DNA from: an uncultured Ruminococcus sp.
GTDB lineage: Bacteria; Bacillota; Clostridia; Oscillospirales; Acutalibacteraceae
Direction: 5' to 3'
DNA: 40,235 nt
Assembly (NCBI GenBank): GCA_902792105.1
Contig: CADAYK010000002.1
Location: 1 to 40,235, forward strand
Positions 8,801-17,547 of this stretch are shown one piece after another (position 1 is the first letter of the stretch; each line of letters begins with the position of its first letter). The notes beneath the pieces are model-generated. The model was given only the letters and a program-made list of their open reading frames with translations. It had not been told where the DNA came from and ran no database searches. The translations under genes and the position numbers were made by a program.

Positions 8801-9441
8801 TGCTGAGCCTTTTCGCTCTGCTTTTTTAACGGTCCTACCCTTTCTTCAAGCTCCCCGACAATATCCCGGAGCCTTAAAAGATTATCCTCGGTGTTTTTCA
8901 GTTTTCTTTCCGCGTCGATCTTTCTGTAACGGTATTTTGAAATTCCGGCGGCTTCCTCAAAAATTTCACGTCTGTCCTCGCTTTTTGAAGAAACGATACT
9001 GTCAATTTTACCTTGACCGATCATAGAATAACCGTCTCGTCCGAGTCCGGTATCCATAAAAAGCTCGTTAATATCCTTCAGCCTTACTGCGGCTTTGTTA
9101 ATAAGATATTCACTTTCGCCGCTTCTGTAATAGCGCCGGGTTATTGCAACCTCGTCGCCGTTAAATTCAAGAAAACGGTCGCTGTTATCGATGTTCAGAG
9201 TAACCTCGGCATAGCCGGTGCGTTTGCGTTTGTCGGTTCCGTTGAACACAACGTCTTCCATACGTGAACAGCGCAGGCTTTTCGGACTCTGTTCGCCGAG
9301 TACCCAGCGGATAGCGTCGCTGATGTTGCTTTTTCCCGATCCGTTAGGACCGACAACCGAGGTTATTCCGTTTTCAAAGGATAATTTAGTTTTATCGGGA
9401 AATGTCTTAAAGCCGTGGACTTCAAGTGATTTTAATCGCAT
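5872..9441 (-). CDS. smc: Chromosome segregation SMC ATPase
   Basis: Core subunit of the bacterial condensin complex with ScpAB. Full length at 1189 residues: Walker A GPNGSGKS (31-38); long coiled coil rich in Glu, Lys and Gln (about 165-500); hinge domain with conserved glycines, including GGSFTGGSL (about 520-670); second coiled coil (about 680-1020); the ABC signature LSGGEKALVAIALYFAI; Walker B FCVMDEIEAALDD; and a terminal H-loop (ITHRRGTM). The ATG at 9439-9441 overlaps the end of the radical SAM gene by 10 nt. No kleisin gene (scpA/scpB) is in the window. Confidence 0.98.
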   Translation of the reverse strand: MRLKSLEVHGFKTFPDKTKLSFENGITSVVGPNGSGKSNISDAIRWVLGEQSPKSLRCSRMEDVVFNGTDKRKRTGYAEVTLNIDNSDRFLEFNGDEVAITRRYYRSGESEYLINKAAVRLKDINELFMDTGLGRDGYSMIGQGKIDSIVSSKSEDRREIFEEAAGISKYRYRKIDAERKLKNTEDNLLRLRDIVGELEERVGPLKKQSEKAQQFLTYAEEKKGLEIALWLLTLDKSQATLKTQDEKISIQKAQYDAAEQALEEIAVETEEIYRKNGEFASELEEVRNKKSEVEAEIAEKKSKISVAENDILHINENIERINNEIEQTNHNADMLEKTIAEKQTQIDSLDSHIISKQKEYAELSEKLNAVNMDSSKSGDALQDITAELSVLTSQSADARVLEMTSETSINELTARIENLKQINDEKRLQHEELTSMSLDYKSEIEQTEAEIASLGNSSEGLRLKLNSKEKKRGEAKSEAEKLGLDVREAQRKISFLENLERNLEGFSKSVKSVVTASKNGKLRGICGPVSRVISVPGEYAVAIEIALGAAMQNIVVENDGDAKQAIRFLKSTDGGRATFLPLNTIKPRELKENGLDDCFGFVGIAADLCSCDPKYNSILGSLLGRIVIAEDLDSATNIAKRFSYRFKVVTLDGQVINAGGSFTGGSLARSTGVLSRASEIKKLKDQTDRLMVKERDAQSRFEQLNREFASVEAELLGTQADLTNLKQQLVERQAELKACEAELDSCESIINSSQGEIEASLTKIEALNQSRNQARVQLAELNKKIARAEETVNDVTGNRAELAKKRDEFSVMLQNVRLEIVRYQKDIDALNAEIVYAKNSGSDAEQLAESLKQQIETNNNSILEFKNKIKEYNDDICKLNDIINSFDERTNNLNEQRDLLEKRSIEIRTVERDKTSEREVSGRELARLEERKINIQKEYDSIISKLWDEYELTKREAEKIAVEIEDNSKAKSRLSELKQKIRGLGNVNVSAIEEYKEVSERYEFMSNQVNDVEKSKAEIEKLITGLTKQMKEVFVESFDQINKNFTYTFKELFGGGTASLSLADPENILTSGIDILVHPPGKIVVNLDALSGGEKALVAIALYFAIMKVRPAPFCVMDEIEAALDDVNVYRFASYLRRMTDKTQFILITHRRGTMEEADVLYGVTMQDEGISKLLELRATEVAEKLNIK

Positions 9442-10427
9442 TCTTTTACCTCTAAGCCGTATTTGCCAAGCGCGTTGTCAAAGCAAAGGCTTATATCATA
9501 CCCTGATTTTTTGATCTTGTTAATATTTTTCCTTTTCTGTCCCAAAAATTTTGACAGTGATTTTTCGTTTATAAACACATTCAATTTTTTTGATTTGATA
9601 AGCTTTGCCCTGTTAAAAAACGCCTGCAAAAAAATCTCGTTTTCGCACAGTTCTTTAAAAGCAGGGTGATAATTATTTCCGAGACTGTTTTTCACAAGAC
9701 TGTCGGAATAATGAAGTCCGAGTCTGATAACTTTTATTCCGGCTTTATCAAACATCAAAATAAGCTTTGAACATAAGGACACACTTTCCTCAAGTGTGTA
9801 CGGCGTATACAAACCGCTTTTATAGTGATCCGCCAAATCGGTTCCGTTCATTACAACAGTAGGATAGATCCTTACCGTGCAGGGCTTAAGCGAAATAAAT
9901 TTAAGCGCGGTTTCAATGTCCGTATTATAATCCGAACCGTATAAGCCTGTCATCATTTGAAGCCCGAGCGAAAACCCGTCGCTTTTTATCAGCTCTGACG
10001 CTTTAATAACATCTTCAGCGGTGTGTCCCCGCTTGTTTAATTCTAAAACGGAATTATTCATTGACTGAGCGCCAAGCTCGATCGATGTTACCTTATAATC
10101 TTTTAACAGAGAAAGTATTTCCCTGTCAATACAGTCCGGTCGTGTGGAAATTCTTATTCCTTTGAATTCATTTATAAACGGCTTTGCCGCTTCAAGCAGC
10201 GAGACCATATAAGCCCGGTCTATCGCGGTAAAGCTGCCGCCGAAAAACGCAATTTCATAGTTTTGTGCATTCGTTCCCAAATCACGGCTTGCTTTTTTCA
10301 GCGTATTTGTTACATATTCGGAGTCAGGCTGAGTTTGCTGACCTGTTATATTTTTCTGATTGCAGAAGCTGCACTGATGAGGGCAGCCGTTGTGCGGTAT
10401 AAAAATAGAAATATTGCCTTGTTTAAT
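9432..10427 (-). CDS. Radical SAM protein, Elp3-like, apparent ATT start
   Basis: The N-terminus carries IFIPHNGCPHQCSFCNQ, with the radical-SAM CX3CX2C cluster motif, followed by AFFGGSFTAID and the TIM-barrel strands RISTRPD and SIELGAQS. The protein resembles the COG1243/Elp3-like radical SAM family that often sits between rnc and smc in Clostridia; its substrate is unknown. The open frame begins right after a TGA at 10434-10436. It has no ATG, GTG or TTG before the cysteine motif; the first such codon (TTG, 10278-10280) would delete the cluster. The plausible start is ATT at 10425-10427 (331 residues), which begins (M)KQGNISIFIPH. It overlaps the rnc stop by one base and has GGAG 10 nt upstream. 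The 3' end overlaps smc by 10 nt. The family call is firm; the start is inferred. Confidence 0.85.
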   Translation of the reverse strand: MKQGNISIFIPHNGCPHQCSFCNQKNITGQQTQPDSEYVTNTLKKASRDLGTNAQNYEIAFFGGSFTAIDRAYMVSLLEAAKPFINEFKGIRISTRPDCIDREILSLLKDYKVTSIELGAQSMNNSVLELNKRGHTAEDVIKASELIKSDGFSLGLQMMTGLYGSDYNTDIETALKFISLKPCTVRIYPTVVMNGTDLADHYKSGLYTPYTLEESVSLCSKLILMFDKAGIKVIRLGLHYSDSLVKNSLGNNYHPAFKELCENEIFLQAFFNRAKLIKSKKLNVFINEKSLSKFLGQKRKNINKIKKSGYDISLCFDNALGKYGLEVKECD

Positions 10428-11100
10428 AACCCATCAACTCCAAAGCCTCGTGAGCAGCCTGCTGTTCGGCTTCTTTCTTGCTGCGTCCGCCGCCCTTTCC
10501 GATCACATTGCTGTTAAGGTGAACCTCAACCACAAAATGCTTGTTATGGTCGGGACCGCTTTCCGCCACAAGAACATACTCCAGCTTTTCGCCCGGATTT
10601 TTTTGTACAATTTCCTGCAGTGTGGTTTTGTAGTCCTTGTTTCTTTTGGATTTTGAATTTTTAATAGCGGGGATAACAAAATTAAGAATATGCTTTGAAG
10701 CAGGCTCGTATCCGCCGTCAATATAAATTGCGGCGATCAAAGCCTCAAAGGCGTCCGACAAAATCGAAGGTCTTTCGGCTCCGCCGTTGTTGCGTTCGCC
10801 CTTGCTTAGAATAAGATATTTGCCCAAATCTATTCTCTTTGCGAACTCAAAAAGTGATTTTTCACACACAAGCGAAGCCCTCAGCTTGGTAAGCTCTCCC
10901 TCGGGCAATTCGGGGCAATGCTTAAATATATAGTCGGAAACTACAATAGAAAGCACGGCGTCACCCAAAAATTCGAGTCTTTCGTTGTATTTAATATGAC
11001 GCGCCTTTTTTTCCTTAGCGTAGGAGGAATGTGTAATTGCCTCCTTCATCAATGACTTATCCTTAAACTGATACCCAATTTTTCTTTCTAATTCATCCAT
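10423..11100 (-). CDS. rnc: Ribonuclease III
   Basis: Double-strand-specific endoribonuclease for rRNA and mRNA processing. The nuclease domain has the signature ERLEFLGDAVL (E40, D47) and SDAFEALIAAIYID (D116, E119), the metal-binding acidic residues of the family. A C-terminal double-stranded-RNA-binding domain (about 155-222) ends in GGGRSKKEAEQQAAHEAL. The 225-residue length is typical. The ATG shares one base with the plsX stop (TAATG), so translation is probably coupled. The acpP gene that commonly separates plsX from rnc is absent here. Confidence 0.97.
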   Translation of the reverse strand: MDELERKIGYQFKDKSLMKEAITHSSYAKEKKARHIKYNERLEFLGDAVLSIVVSDYIFKHCPELPEGELTKLRASLVCEKSLFEFAKRIDLGKYLILSKGERNNGGAERPSILSDAFEALIAAIYIDGGYEPASKHILNFVIPAIKNSKSKRNKDYKTTLQEIVQKNPGEKLEYVLVAESGPDHNKHFVVEVHLNSNVIGKGGGRSKKEAEQQAAHEALELMGY

Positions 11101-12095
11101 TACTTTTCACCGGTTGCAAGACTTGAAGATATTTCGTCAATGGCTTTGCCATTTACATAGTTCATCGAAAGCTCTACTGCGTTTCTAAGCGTTACAGCCT
11201 TTGAGTCGCCGTGTGCTTTGAACACAGGCTTTGATGAACCGAGTATCGGAGCTCCGCCGTATTTATTATAATCAAACTTGGATTTTAATTCCTTGATATC
11301 GCTCATTGTAAGCATAGCCGCAAGCTTTCCCTTTGTGCTGTCTGTAAACATATGCTTGATTTTTTTCATGAGCGTGATAGCTACTCCCTCGTAGGTTTTA
11401 AGGACCAGGTTACCCGTAAAACCGTCGCAGACAAAAACATCGCAAACGCCCTTGGGAACATCTCTGCCCTCAACGTTTCCTACAAAGTTTAAGTTGCTGT
11501 CTTTTAAAATCTGAAAGGTTTCGCGGTAAAGCTCGGTGCCCTTATGCTCCTCGGTACCTACGTTGGCAAGTCCCACGCGCGGATTTTTTACCTTCATTAC
11601 CTTTTCCATGTAAACAGAACCCATAAGAGCGAACTGATACAGCATTTCGGGGCGGGCGTCAACATTGGCTCCGCCGTCAAGAAGCATAAAAAAGCCTGTT
11701 TCGGTGGGAAGCACAGGGGCGAAAGCCGTGCGCTTAATGCCCTTTATTCTGCCGGCTAAGGTTGTTGCGCCGACACACAAGGCTCCGCTGTTGCCGCAGC
11801 TTATAAAAGCCTGTCCCCTGCCTTCATTCAAAAGGCGGAAGCCTACAGCCATAGAGCTGTTCTTTTTTGTTTTTCTGACCGCAAGAGGATCGTCCTCCAT
11901 TGTGATTACCTCATCGCAGTCCTCGATTTCAATGTTTTCAAGCGAGATGTTATTTTCTTTTGCTACACGGTTTATCTCGGCTTCGTTTCCTGTTAGTATA
12001 ATGTCAGCGCCAAGCTCTTTAACGGCAAGAGCGCTTCCTTTGATTATCTCAAGAGGAGCGTTGTCGCCGCCGAAAGCATCAATGATTATCTTCAT
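11100..12095 (-). CDS. plsX: Phosphate acyltransferase PlsX
   Basis: Converts acyl-ACP to acyl-phosphate, the first step toward phosphatidic acid with PlsY. The sequence starts MKIIIDAFGGDNAPLEIIKG, the classic PlsX opening, and contains CGNSGALCVGA, DGGANVDARP and CDGFTGNLVLKT, all family signatures. I use the ATG at 12093-12095 (331 residues); a GTG three codons upstream is possible, but the family start is MKI. The gene overlaps the end of trmFO by 17 nt and rnc by 1 nt. Genes for FabD, FabG and ACP do not follow it here, so fatty acid synthesis genes must lie elsewhere. Confidence 0.95.
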   Translation of the reverse strand: MKIIIDAFGGDNAPLEIIKGSALAVKELGADIILTGNEAEINRVAKENNISLENIEIEDCDEVITMEDDPLAVRKTKKNSSMAVGFRLLNEGRGQAFISCGNSGALCVGATTLAGRIKGIKRTAFAPVLPTETGFFMLLDGGANVDARPEMLYQFALMGSVYMEKVMKVKNPRVGLANVGTEEHKGTELYRETFQILKDSNLNFVGNVEGRDVPKGVCDVFVCDGFTGNLVLKTYEGVAITLMKKIKHMFTDSTKGKLAAMLTMSDIKELKSKFDYNKYGGAPILGSSKPVFKAHGDSKAVTLRNAVELSMNYVNGKAIDEISSSLATGEK

Positions 12096-13404
12096 ACTGA
12101 TCACCGTTTAAAAAAGATTGTAAATCGTTTATCGCGCGCTCGGCATAAGCCTTGCCGCGTTCTTTTTTATCCCTTGGTCTGTTTTTAAGCTCGGGAAGAA
12201 CTCCGAAGTTAGCTCCCATAGGCTGAAATTTTTTCACTTCGGGGTTTGAAATGTAACGTGAAAGCGCACCGATCATTGTGGTTTCCGGCAAGGTTACGGT
12301 TTGTTTGTCAAGAAAGGTATTTGCCGCGTTTATGCCTGCCATTATTCCTGAAGCGGCGCTTTCCATATATCCCTCTACTCCCGTGATCTGTCCTGCGAAG
12401 AACAGATTTTTATTTTCTTTTACAGAAAAATCAGAGTTGAGTATTTTGGGAGAGCACAAAAAAGTATTGCGGTGCATTACACCGTAACGCACGAACTCTG
12501 CCCTGTGAAGCGCCGGAATCAGTGAAAACACACGCTTTTGCTCGGGGAACTTCAAATTGGTTTGAAACCCGACGAGGTTGTACATACTGCCGGCGGTATT
12601 CTCCTTGCGAAGCTGCAAAACCGCCCACGGACGGTGACCTGTTTTCGGATCGACCAATCCTACAGGCTTCATGGGACCGAAGCGCAGCGCGCCCTCTCCT
12701 CTTTGAGCCAGAACCTCAACAGGCATACAGCCTTCATAAACCTTTGGATTGTTTACGTCGAAATCATGCAGAGGAGCACGTTCCGCGTTAATAAGCGCAA
12801 AATGGAAGGCTTCATATTCCGCCTTATTCATCGGACAGTTGATATAATCGTCCTCACCGCCGCGGTCATAACGCGAGGCGTAAAAAGCGTATTCCATATC
12901 AACGCTTTCGCCGGTGACGATCGGAGCGGCAGCGTCAAAAAAGGACAGCGAATCGCCGAAAAGCTTTTCAGTTTCAGCCGCAAGCGGATCGGAAGTAAGA
13001 GGTCCCGTTGCGACAACAGTGACAGCGTCGGACGGTATCGAAGTTACTTCCTCGCTTATCACAGTAATATTAGGGTGATTGTTTATCCCGTCTGTGACAA
13101 GCCGCGCGAAAACATCGCGGTCAACAGCAAGCGCTCCGCCCGCAGGCACCGTGCATTTATCCGCGCACTTCATCAAAAATGAATTCAAATGCCTCATTTC
13201 CTCTTTTAGAAGGCCGGCGGCGCTTTCGACACGCATAGCTTTTAATGAATTTGAGCATACAAGCTCTCCGAATAAATCGGATTTATGCGCGGGTGTTTTC
13301 TTTTTGGGCTTCATTTCATACAGCCTGACTTTAATGCCGCGGTTTGCGATCTGCATCGCTGCTTCGCAGCCGGCAAGCCCGGCGCCTATTACGTTAATAT
13401 ACAT
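12079..13404 (-). CDS. trmFO: Folate/FAD-dependent tRNA (uracil-54-C5) methyltransferase TrmFO
   Basis: Makes 5-methyluridine-54 in the T-loop of tRNA, using methylenetetrahydrofolate and FAD. The N-terminal FAD-binding GAGLAGCEAA (7-16) is followed by the diagnostic LYEMKPKKKTPAHKSD and ELVCSNSLKA with the catalytic-region cysteine. GGALAVDRDVF and the C-terminal FFAGQITGVEGYMESAASG are also typical. The 441-residue length fits. The ATG shares its last base with the topA stop (TAATG). The topA-trmFO pair is conserved across Firmicutes. Confidence 0.97.
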   Translation of the reverse strand: MYINVIGAGLAGCEAAMQIANRGIKVRLYEMKPKKKTPAHKSDLFGELVCSNSLKAMRVESAAGLLKEEMRHLNSFLMKCADKCTVPAGGALAVDRDVFARLVTDGINNHPNITVISEEVTSIPSDAVTVVATGPLTSDPLAAETEKLFGDSLSFFDAAAPIVTGESVDMEYAFYASRYDRGGEDDYINCPMNKAEYEAFHFALINAERAPLHDFDVNNPKVYEGCMPVEVLAQRGEGALRFGPMKPVGLVDPKTGHRPWAVLQLRKENTAGSMYNLVGFQTNLKFPEQKRVFSLIPALHRAEFVRYGVMHRNTFLCSPKILNSDFSVKENKNLFFAGQITGVEGYMESAASGIMAGINAANTFLDKQTVTLPETTMIGALSRYISNPEVKKFQPMGANFGVLPELKNRPRDKKERGKAYAERAINDLQSFLNGDQYEDNH

Positions 13405-15494
13405 TATTTATCTTCCGTTTTTTCTGTTTTTGTAAAGCCGCAGCCTTCCGCAGCGCAGAACAGCACGGGCTTCTTTCCCTTTTTCTTATAGAGTATCTCT
13501 CCGCACTGAGGACATTTTTCGTTTGTAGGCTCGTTCCAGCTTACAAAGTCACATTCAGGATAATTTGAGCAGCCATAGAAAACACGCTTGCTCTTTGTGT
13601 GCTTAACAATCACGTCGCCGCCGCACTTGGGGCATGACGCTCCTGTTTTTTCAACGTACTTTACTATATTTTTACACTCGGGGTATCCGGGGCAGGCAAT
13701 AAACTTGCCGTAACGGCCAACCTTAACAACCATTTTTCTGCCGCATTTGTCACAGACGATATCGGTTTCATCCTCTTTAAGCTTTAGCTTGACACCGTCC
13801 ATTTCAGATTTTGCTTCCTTTAAGGTGTTCTCAAAATCACCGTAGAACTCGTCTAAAAGCTCGTTCCACTGAACCTCGCCGCTTTCAACGCTGTCAAGCT
13901 CATCTTCCATTTGAGCAGTAAACTTTACATTTACGATCTTCGGAAAGCGCTCCTTCATAAGCTTGGTTATTACCTCGCCGAGCTCGGTCGGAACAAGGCT
14001 TTTTGCCTCGCGCTTTACATATTCCCTGCCTGTAAGCGTAGTAATTGTAGCCGCGTAGGTTGAAGGTCTGCCTATTCCGTACTCCTCAAGAGTCTTGATT
14101 AATGAAGCTTCGGTAAATCTTGCGGGCGGTTGGGTAAAGTGCTGGTTCTTTTTAAGCTCCTTGCACCTTACGGGCATATTCTTTTCAAGCGGAGGAAGCT
14201 GGGATGATTTTTCCTCAGCCTCGTCTTTACCCTCTATATACAAAGTGGTAAAACCGGGAAAATCAACATAGTAACCCGAAGCCTTAAAGATATAACCGTT
14301 CGCCTCGATCTCCGCCTGAGTGGTCTTTTGAATACACTCAGCCATTTGAGAAGCCGTAAATCGGCTCCAAATCAGCTTGTAAAGCTTATACTGGTCAGAG
14401 GTAAGGCTGCTTTTTATTTTATCCGGTTCAAGCGACGGCATTGACGGTCTGATAGCTTCGTGACCGTCCTGAGCGTTATTTCTTGATTTGAAGAATCTCG
14501 GCTTTGCCGGCAAATACTCATTGCCGTAGGTTTCGGCAATGTATTTTGTGACCTCGTCGATAGCTACATTTGAAATTCTTAATGAGTCGGTACGCATATA
14601 AGTTATAAGACCTGTTGCGCCCATTCCCTGAATATCAACGCCTTCGTACAATTCCTGGGCTACCCTCATTGTACGGCGCGACTGAAATCCGAGCTTTCTG
14701 GATGCTTCCTGCTGCAGGGTTGAGGTGATAAAAGGCGGAGCCGGGGATTTTTTGCGCGTACCCTTCCTTACCTTTGTCACAATATATTCTGCGCCCTGCA
14801 GGTCGGCTTCGATCTTATCCGCCTGCTCCTGATTGGTGATCTTTATTTTTCCGTTAGCGTCGGAATAAAGCGTGGCGGCAAAAGTTTTTCTGCTGCCCTT
14901 GGGAATAAACTTTGCGTCGATCGTCCAGTATTCCTCGGGCTTAAACTTGCGGATCTCGTTTTCCCGGTCAACAATAATTCTCAGCGCCACCGACTGTACA
15001 CGTCCGGCAGAAAGGCCGCGGCGAATTTTTTGAGAGATAAACGGGCTGAGCTTGTAACCGACAAGTCTGTCAAGAATTCTTCTTGCCTGCTGGGCGTTAA
15101 CAAGGTCGTTGTTTATGGAACGCGGATGCGCCATGCCGTTTTGCACGCCTGTTTTTGTAATTTCGTTAAATTCCACGCGCTGAGAATAATCCTCGGGCAA
15201 ACCGAGAATGTACGCCAAATGCCACGAAATCGCCTCGCCTTCGCGATCGGGGTCGGTTGCAAGATAGACACTGTCGCTTTCCGAAGCAAGCTTCTTTAAA
15301 TCCTTTACAAGCTTTTCTTTGCCCTTGATTATGTCATATTTAGGGGCAAACCCGTTTTTTATATCAACACTCAGACGCGCCTTGGGAAGGTCGCGCACGT
15401 GACCCATCGAGGCGACGACCTCATAATTATTTCCCAGATATTTCTTTATCGTCTTTGCTTTTGCAGGAGACTCAACAATTACTAAATCTGACAT
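13404..15494 (-). CDS. topA: DNA topoisomerase I (type IA)
   Basis: Relaxes negative supercoils through a 5'-phosphotyrosyl intermediate. The Toprim domain begins VIVESPAKAKTIKKYLG (E8) and has DPDREGE (81-87). The active-site tyrosine is Y299 in GLITYMRTDS. At the C-terminus are three topoisomerase zinc-ribbon repeats beginning CDKCGRKM, CPKCGGDV and CPQCGEIL; the last is degenerate in spacing. The 696-residue length is normal. Eleven nucleotides separate it from dprA upstream, and a GGAGG ribosome site precedes the ATG. Confidence 0.98.
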   Translation of the reverse strand: MSDLVIVESPAKAKTIKKYLGNNYEVVASMGHVRDLPKARLSVDIKNGFAPKYDIIKGKEKLVKDLKKLASESDSVYLATDPDREGEAISWHLAYILGLPEDYSQRVEFNEITKTGVQNGMAHPRSINNDLVNAQQARRILDRLVGYKLSPFISQKIRRGLSAGRVQSVALRIIVDRENEIRKFKPEEYWTIDAKFIPKGSRKTFAATLYSDANGKIKITNQEQADKIEADLQGAEYIVTKVRKGTRKKSPAPPFITSTLQQEASRKLGFQSRRTMRVAQELYEGVDIQGMGATGLITYMRTDSLRISNVAIDEVTKYIAETYGNEYLPAKPRFFKSRNNAQDGHEAIRPSMPSLEPDKIKSSLTSDQYKLYKLIWSRFTASQMAECIQKTTQAEIEANGYIFKASGYYVDFPGFTTLYIEGKDEAEEKSSQLPPLEKNMPVRCKELKKNQHFTQPPARFTEASLIKTLEEYGIGRPSTYAATITTLTGREYVKREAKSLVPTELGEVITKLMKERFPKIVNVKFTAQMEDELDSVESGEVQWNELLDEFYGDFENTLKEAKSEMDGVKLKLKEDETDIVCDKCGRKMVVKVGRYGKFIACPGYPECKNIVKYVEKTGASCPKCGGDVIVKHTKSKRVFYGCSNYPECDFVSWNEPTNEKCPQCGEILYKKKGKKPVLFCAAEGCGFTKTEKTEDK

Positions 15495-15504
15495 TAAACT
15501 CCTC

Positions 15505-16758
15505 CTACCTTAATTTAAATTCTCTTCCGACGGCAGCTTCCGCAAGCCCGTTTATCTCAAGGTACGACAATGTGCTCAGCACCTTGAAAACAGGCATTTT
15601 TAAATCGGAAGCGATTTTGTCAATATGAACCGGAGTGCCGGAAAGATAATCATATACCTTCTTTTGAGTTTCGTTAAGCCTGACGTCATTTTTATGAACC
15701 GGCTTTTCCTCAACTTTTATTTCATTTGCAGTTTTGTTTTTAACCTGCGGTTTTGCGGTTTTTGCTTCCGCCGTATTTCTTTTTGCCGCTTTGCGGTTTG
15801 AACGCCTTTCGCCCTTTACCGGAACAGCGCTTATATCCGCAAGCGAAATATCGTCAAAATCGACTTCGTCCTCTGTAACATAAATATTATCAAATTCCGC
15901 TAAAACATCCATAAAATCGGTTACCGGAACAGCCGAACCCTCTTTTATCCGGGAATTGGAGCCCCTGTTTTGGGGACTGTTATTACCCAAAAGAGCAAAA
16001 ACCTCCTTCCCCATTTCAACGGCAAGGTTTGCGGTGATCAGGGAACCGCTTTTTTCACCTGATTCAATAATAAGCAGCCCGTCGCACAAGCCTGCGATGA
16101 TTCTGTTTCTTGCCGGAAAATGAAAAGGATAAGGCTCGGTAAAGGGAGGGTATTCGGAAATCACCGCGCCTTTGCGCGTTATGTCCTCCCTCATTTTTGA
16201 GTTACCGGGCAAATACGGATGGTTAATTCCGCAGCCGCGCACACAAATCGTCACGCCGTCCGCCGCAAGCGAACCCCTGTGTCCGGCGCAATCTACGCCG
16301 AGGGCACCTCCGCTTATTGTGGCAACTCCGCATTTTGCAAAAGCATAGGCGAACTGATAGGCGTTTTTCGTTCCGTATGATGAGGCTGTTCGGGTTCCGA
16401 CTATACCGATCACAAGGCGGTTGTCGAAAATATCCGTATTGCCCCACATATAAAGCACTGCGGGAGGAGAATAAATGTTTCTCAGTTTTTCGGGATAAAA
16501 ATCATCCCCGAGCGTAGCTATGGAATAATTCAGCCTGCGGCAATCCGAAATAATTTTGTCGGAAACCGACAGCGGCAGTTTTTCCAGCTTTGATATGTCA
16601 CCCGAGGTGAGCACACCGCTGAATCTCCATTCGCGCTCGCCTCCTTCGGCAAACGTACTTATATCATCATACAATTCATGAAGCCTGTTGAGCTTTGGAT
16701 TGTTGTATCCGAGGCACTGTGTTAACCAAATCCAATATTTAGCGTTTTCTGAAATCAT
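15505..16758 (-). CDS. dprA: DNA-processing protein DprA (Smf)
   Basis: Loads RecA on incoming single-stranded DNA in natural transformation. The Rossmann-like core shows GIVGTRTASSYG, SGGALGVDCAGHRG, NRIIAGLCDGLLIIE and SGSLITANLAVEMGKEVFA, the order seen in DprA. A charged linker precedes a C-terminal winged-helix (LNETQKKVYDYLSG to the end). The start I choose is the ATG at 16756-16758, giving an ATGA overlap with the methyltransferase gene. A TTG five codons upstream is less likely. No other competence genes are in the window, so transformation ability cannot be judged. Confidence 0.94.
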   Translation of the reverse strand: MISENAKYWIWLTQCLGYNNPKLNRLHELYDDISTFAEGGEREWRFSGVLTSGDISKLEKLPLSVSDKIISDCRRLNYSIATLGDDFYPEKLRNIYSPPAVLYMWGNTDIFDNRLVIGIVGTRTASSYGTKNAYQFAYAFAKCGVATISGGALGVDCAGHRGSLAADGVTICVRGCGINHPYLPGNSKMREDITRKGAVISEYPPFTEPYPFHFPARNRIIAGLCDGLLIIESGEKSGSLITANLAVEMGKEVFALLGNNSPQNRGSNSRIKEGSAVPVTDFMDVLAEFDNIYVTEDEVDFDDISLADISAVPVKGERRSNRKAAKRNTAEAKTAKPQVKNKTANEIKVEEKPVHKNDVRLNETQKKVYDYLSGTPVHIDKIASDLKMPVFKVLSTLSYLEINGLAEAAVGREFKLR

Positions 16759-17537
16759 TTTGTCATTTCCCAAATAAGAATGGCAGCGGCAGCGGAAGCG
16801 TTTAGCGACTCCGCCTTGCCGCTCATAGGAATTGTAATTTTACGGTCGCACGAGCTGATGGTTTGCGGTTTTAGTCCGTTGCCCTCGTTTCCGATTACCG
16901 CAACACAGGGCAAATCGAACGAAACCTCAGTTAACAGCTCAGCGTTTGAGTCAACAACCGCAGCGTATGAATTCAGCTCTTTATTTTCGCTTAAAAAATC
17001 CGCGATTGAATCACAAATAATAAACGGGATCCTGAAAACCGCGCCCATACTGCCTCTTACGACCTTCGGACTGTAAATATCACAGCAATCGGCTGACATA
17101 ATTACACCTGAAACACCGAAAGCCTCACAGCTTCTCAATACGGTACCCATATTGTTGGGATCCTGCATATTATCAAGCGCGATAAATTTTCCGTTAACTT
17201 TTATTGTATCAAACTGACAGCTTTTGTCAAGTGTTTTTATTATGCAAAGAAAGCCCTGGGGATTTTGAGTATCGCTGATATACTCAAAAAGCTCGGGAGT
17301 AACGGTAAATGTGCTGTTGCTGTATTCACTTAGTTTTTCGTACTCCGCGCTGTTTTTTTCGGCGGCTTCTCCGGTAACAAAAAAGGCTTCTATTTCGACT
17401 CCGCTTAACATAGCGTCAATACAAACGCGTACCCCTTCGGCGACAAACAGTCCGCATTTTTTTCTGTACTTAGCGCTTTTTTTCAGCTTTGCCGCGTTTT
17501 TTATGTGTTTGTTGTCTTTGCTTGTCAATATAGGCAT
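16755..17537 (-). CDS. SpoU/TrmH-family RNA 2'-O-methyltransferase
   Basis: A 260-residue SPOUT methyltransferase that would transfer methyl from SAM to a ribose 2'-OH of rRNA or tRNA. The N-terminal substrate-binding domain has SKDNKHIKNAAKL and FVAEGVRV. The three SPOUT motifs follow: DNMQDPNNMGTVLRSCEAFG (motif 1), VAVIGNEGNGL (motif 2) and KITIPMSGKAESLNASAAAA (motif 3). It resembles the YsgA/TsnR-like branch; the exact target base is unknown. It is the first gene after the rplT terminator and overlaps dprA by 4 nt. No promoter of its own is obvious in the 60 nt upstream, so transcription may partly read through from infC. Confidence 0.9.
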   Translation of the reverse strand: MPILTSKDNKHIKNAAKLKKSAKYRKKCGLFVAEGVRVCIDAMLSGVEIEAFFVTGEAAEKNSAEYEKLSEYSNSTFTVTPELFEYISDTQNPQGFLCIIKTLDKSCQFDTIKVNGKFIALDNMQDPNNMGTVLRSCEAFGVSGVIMSADCCDIYSPKVVRGSMGAVFRIPFIICDSIADFLSENKELNSYAAVVDSNAELLTEVSFDLPCVAVIGNEGNGLKPQTISSCDRKITIPMSGKAESLNASAAAAILIWEMTK

Positions 17538-17547
17538 GACATTCTCC

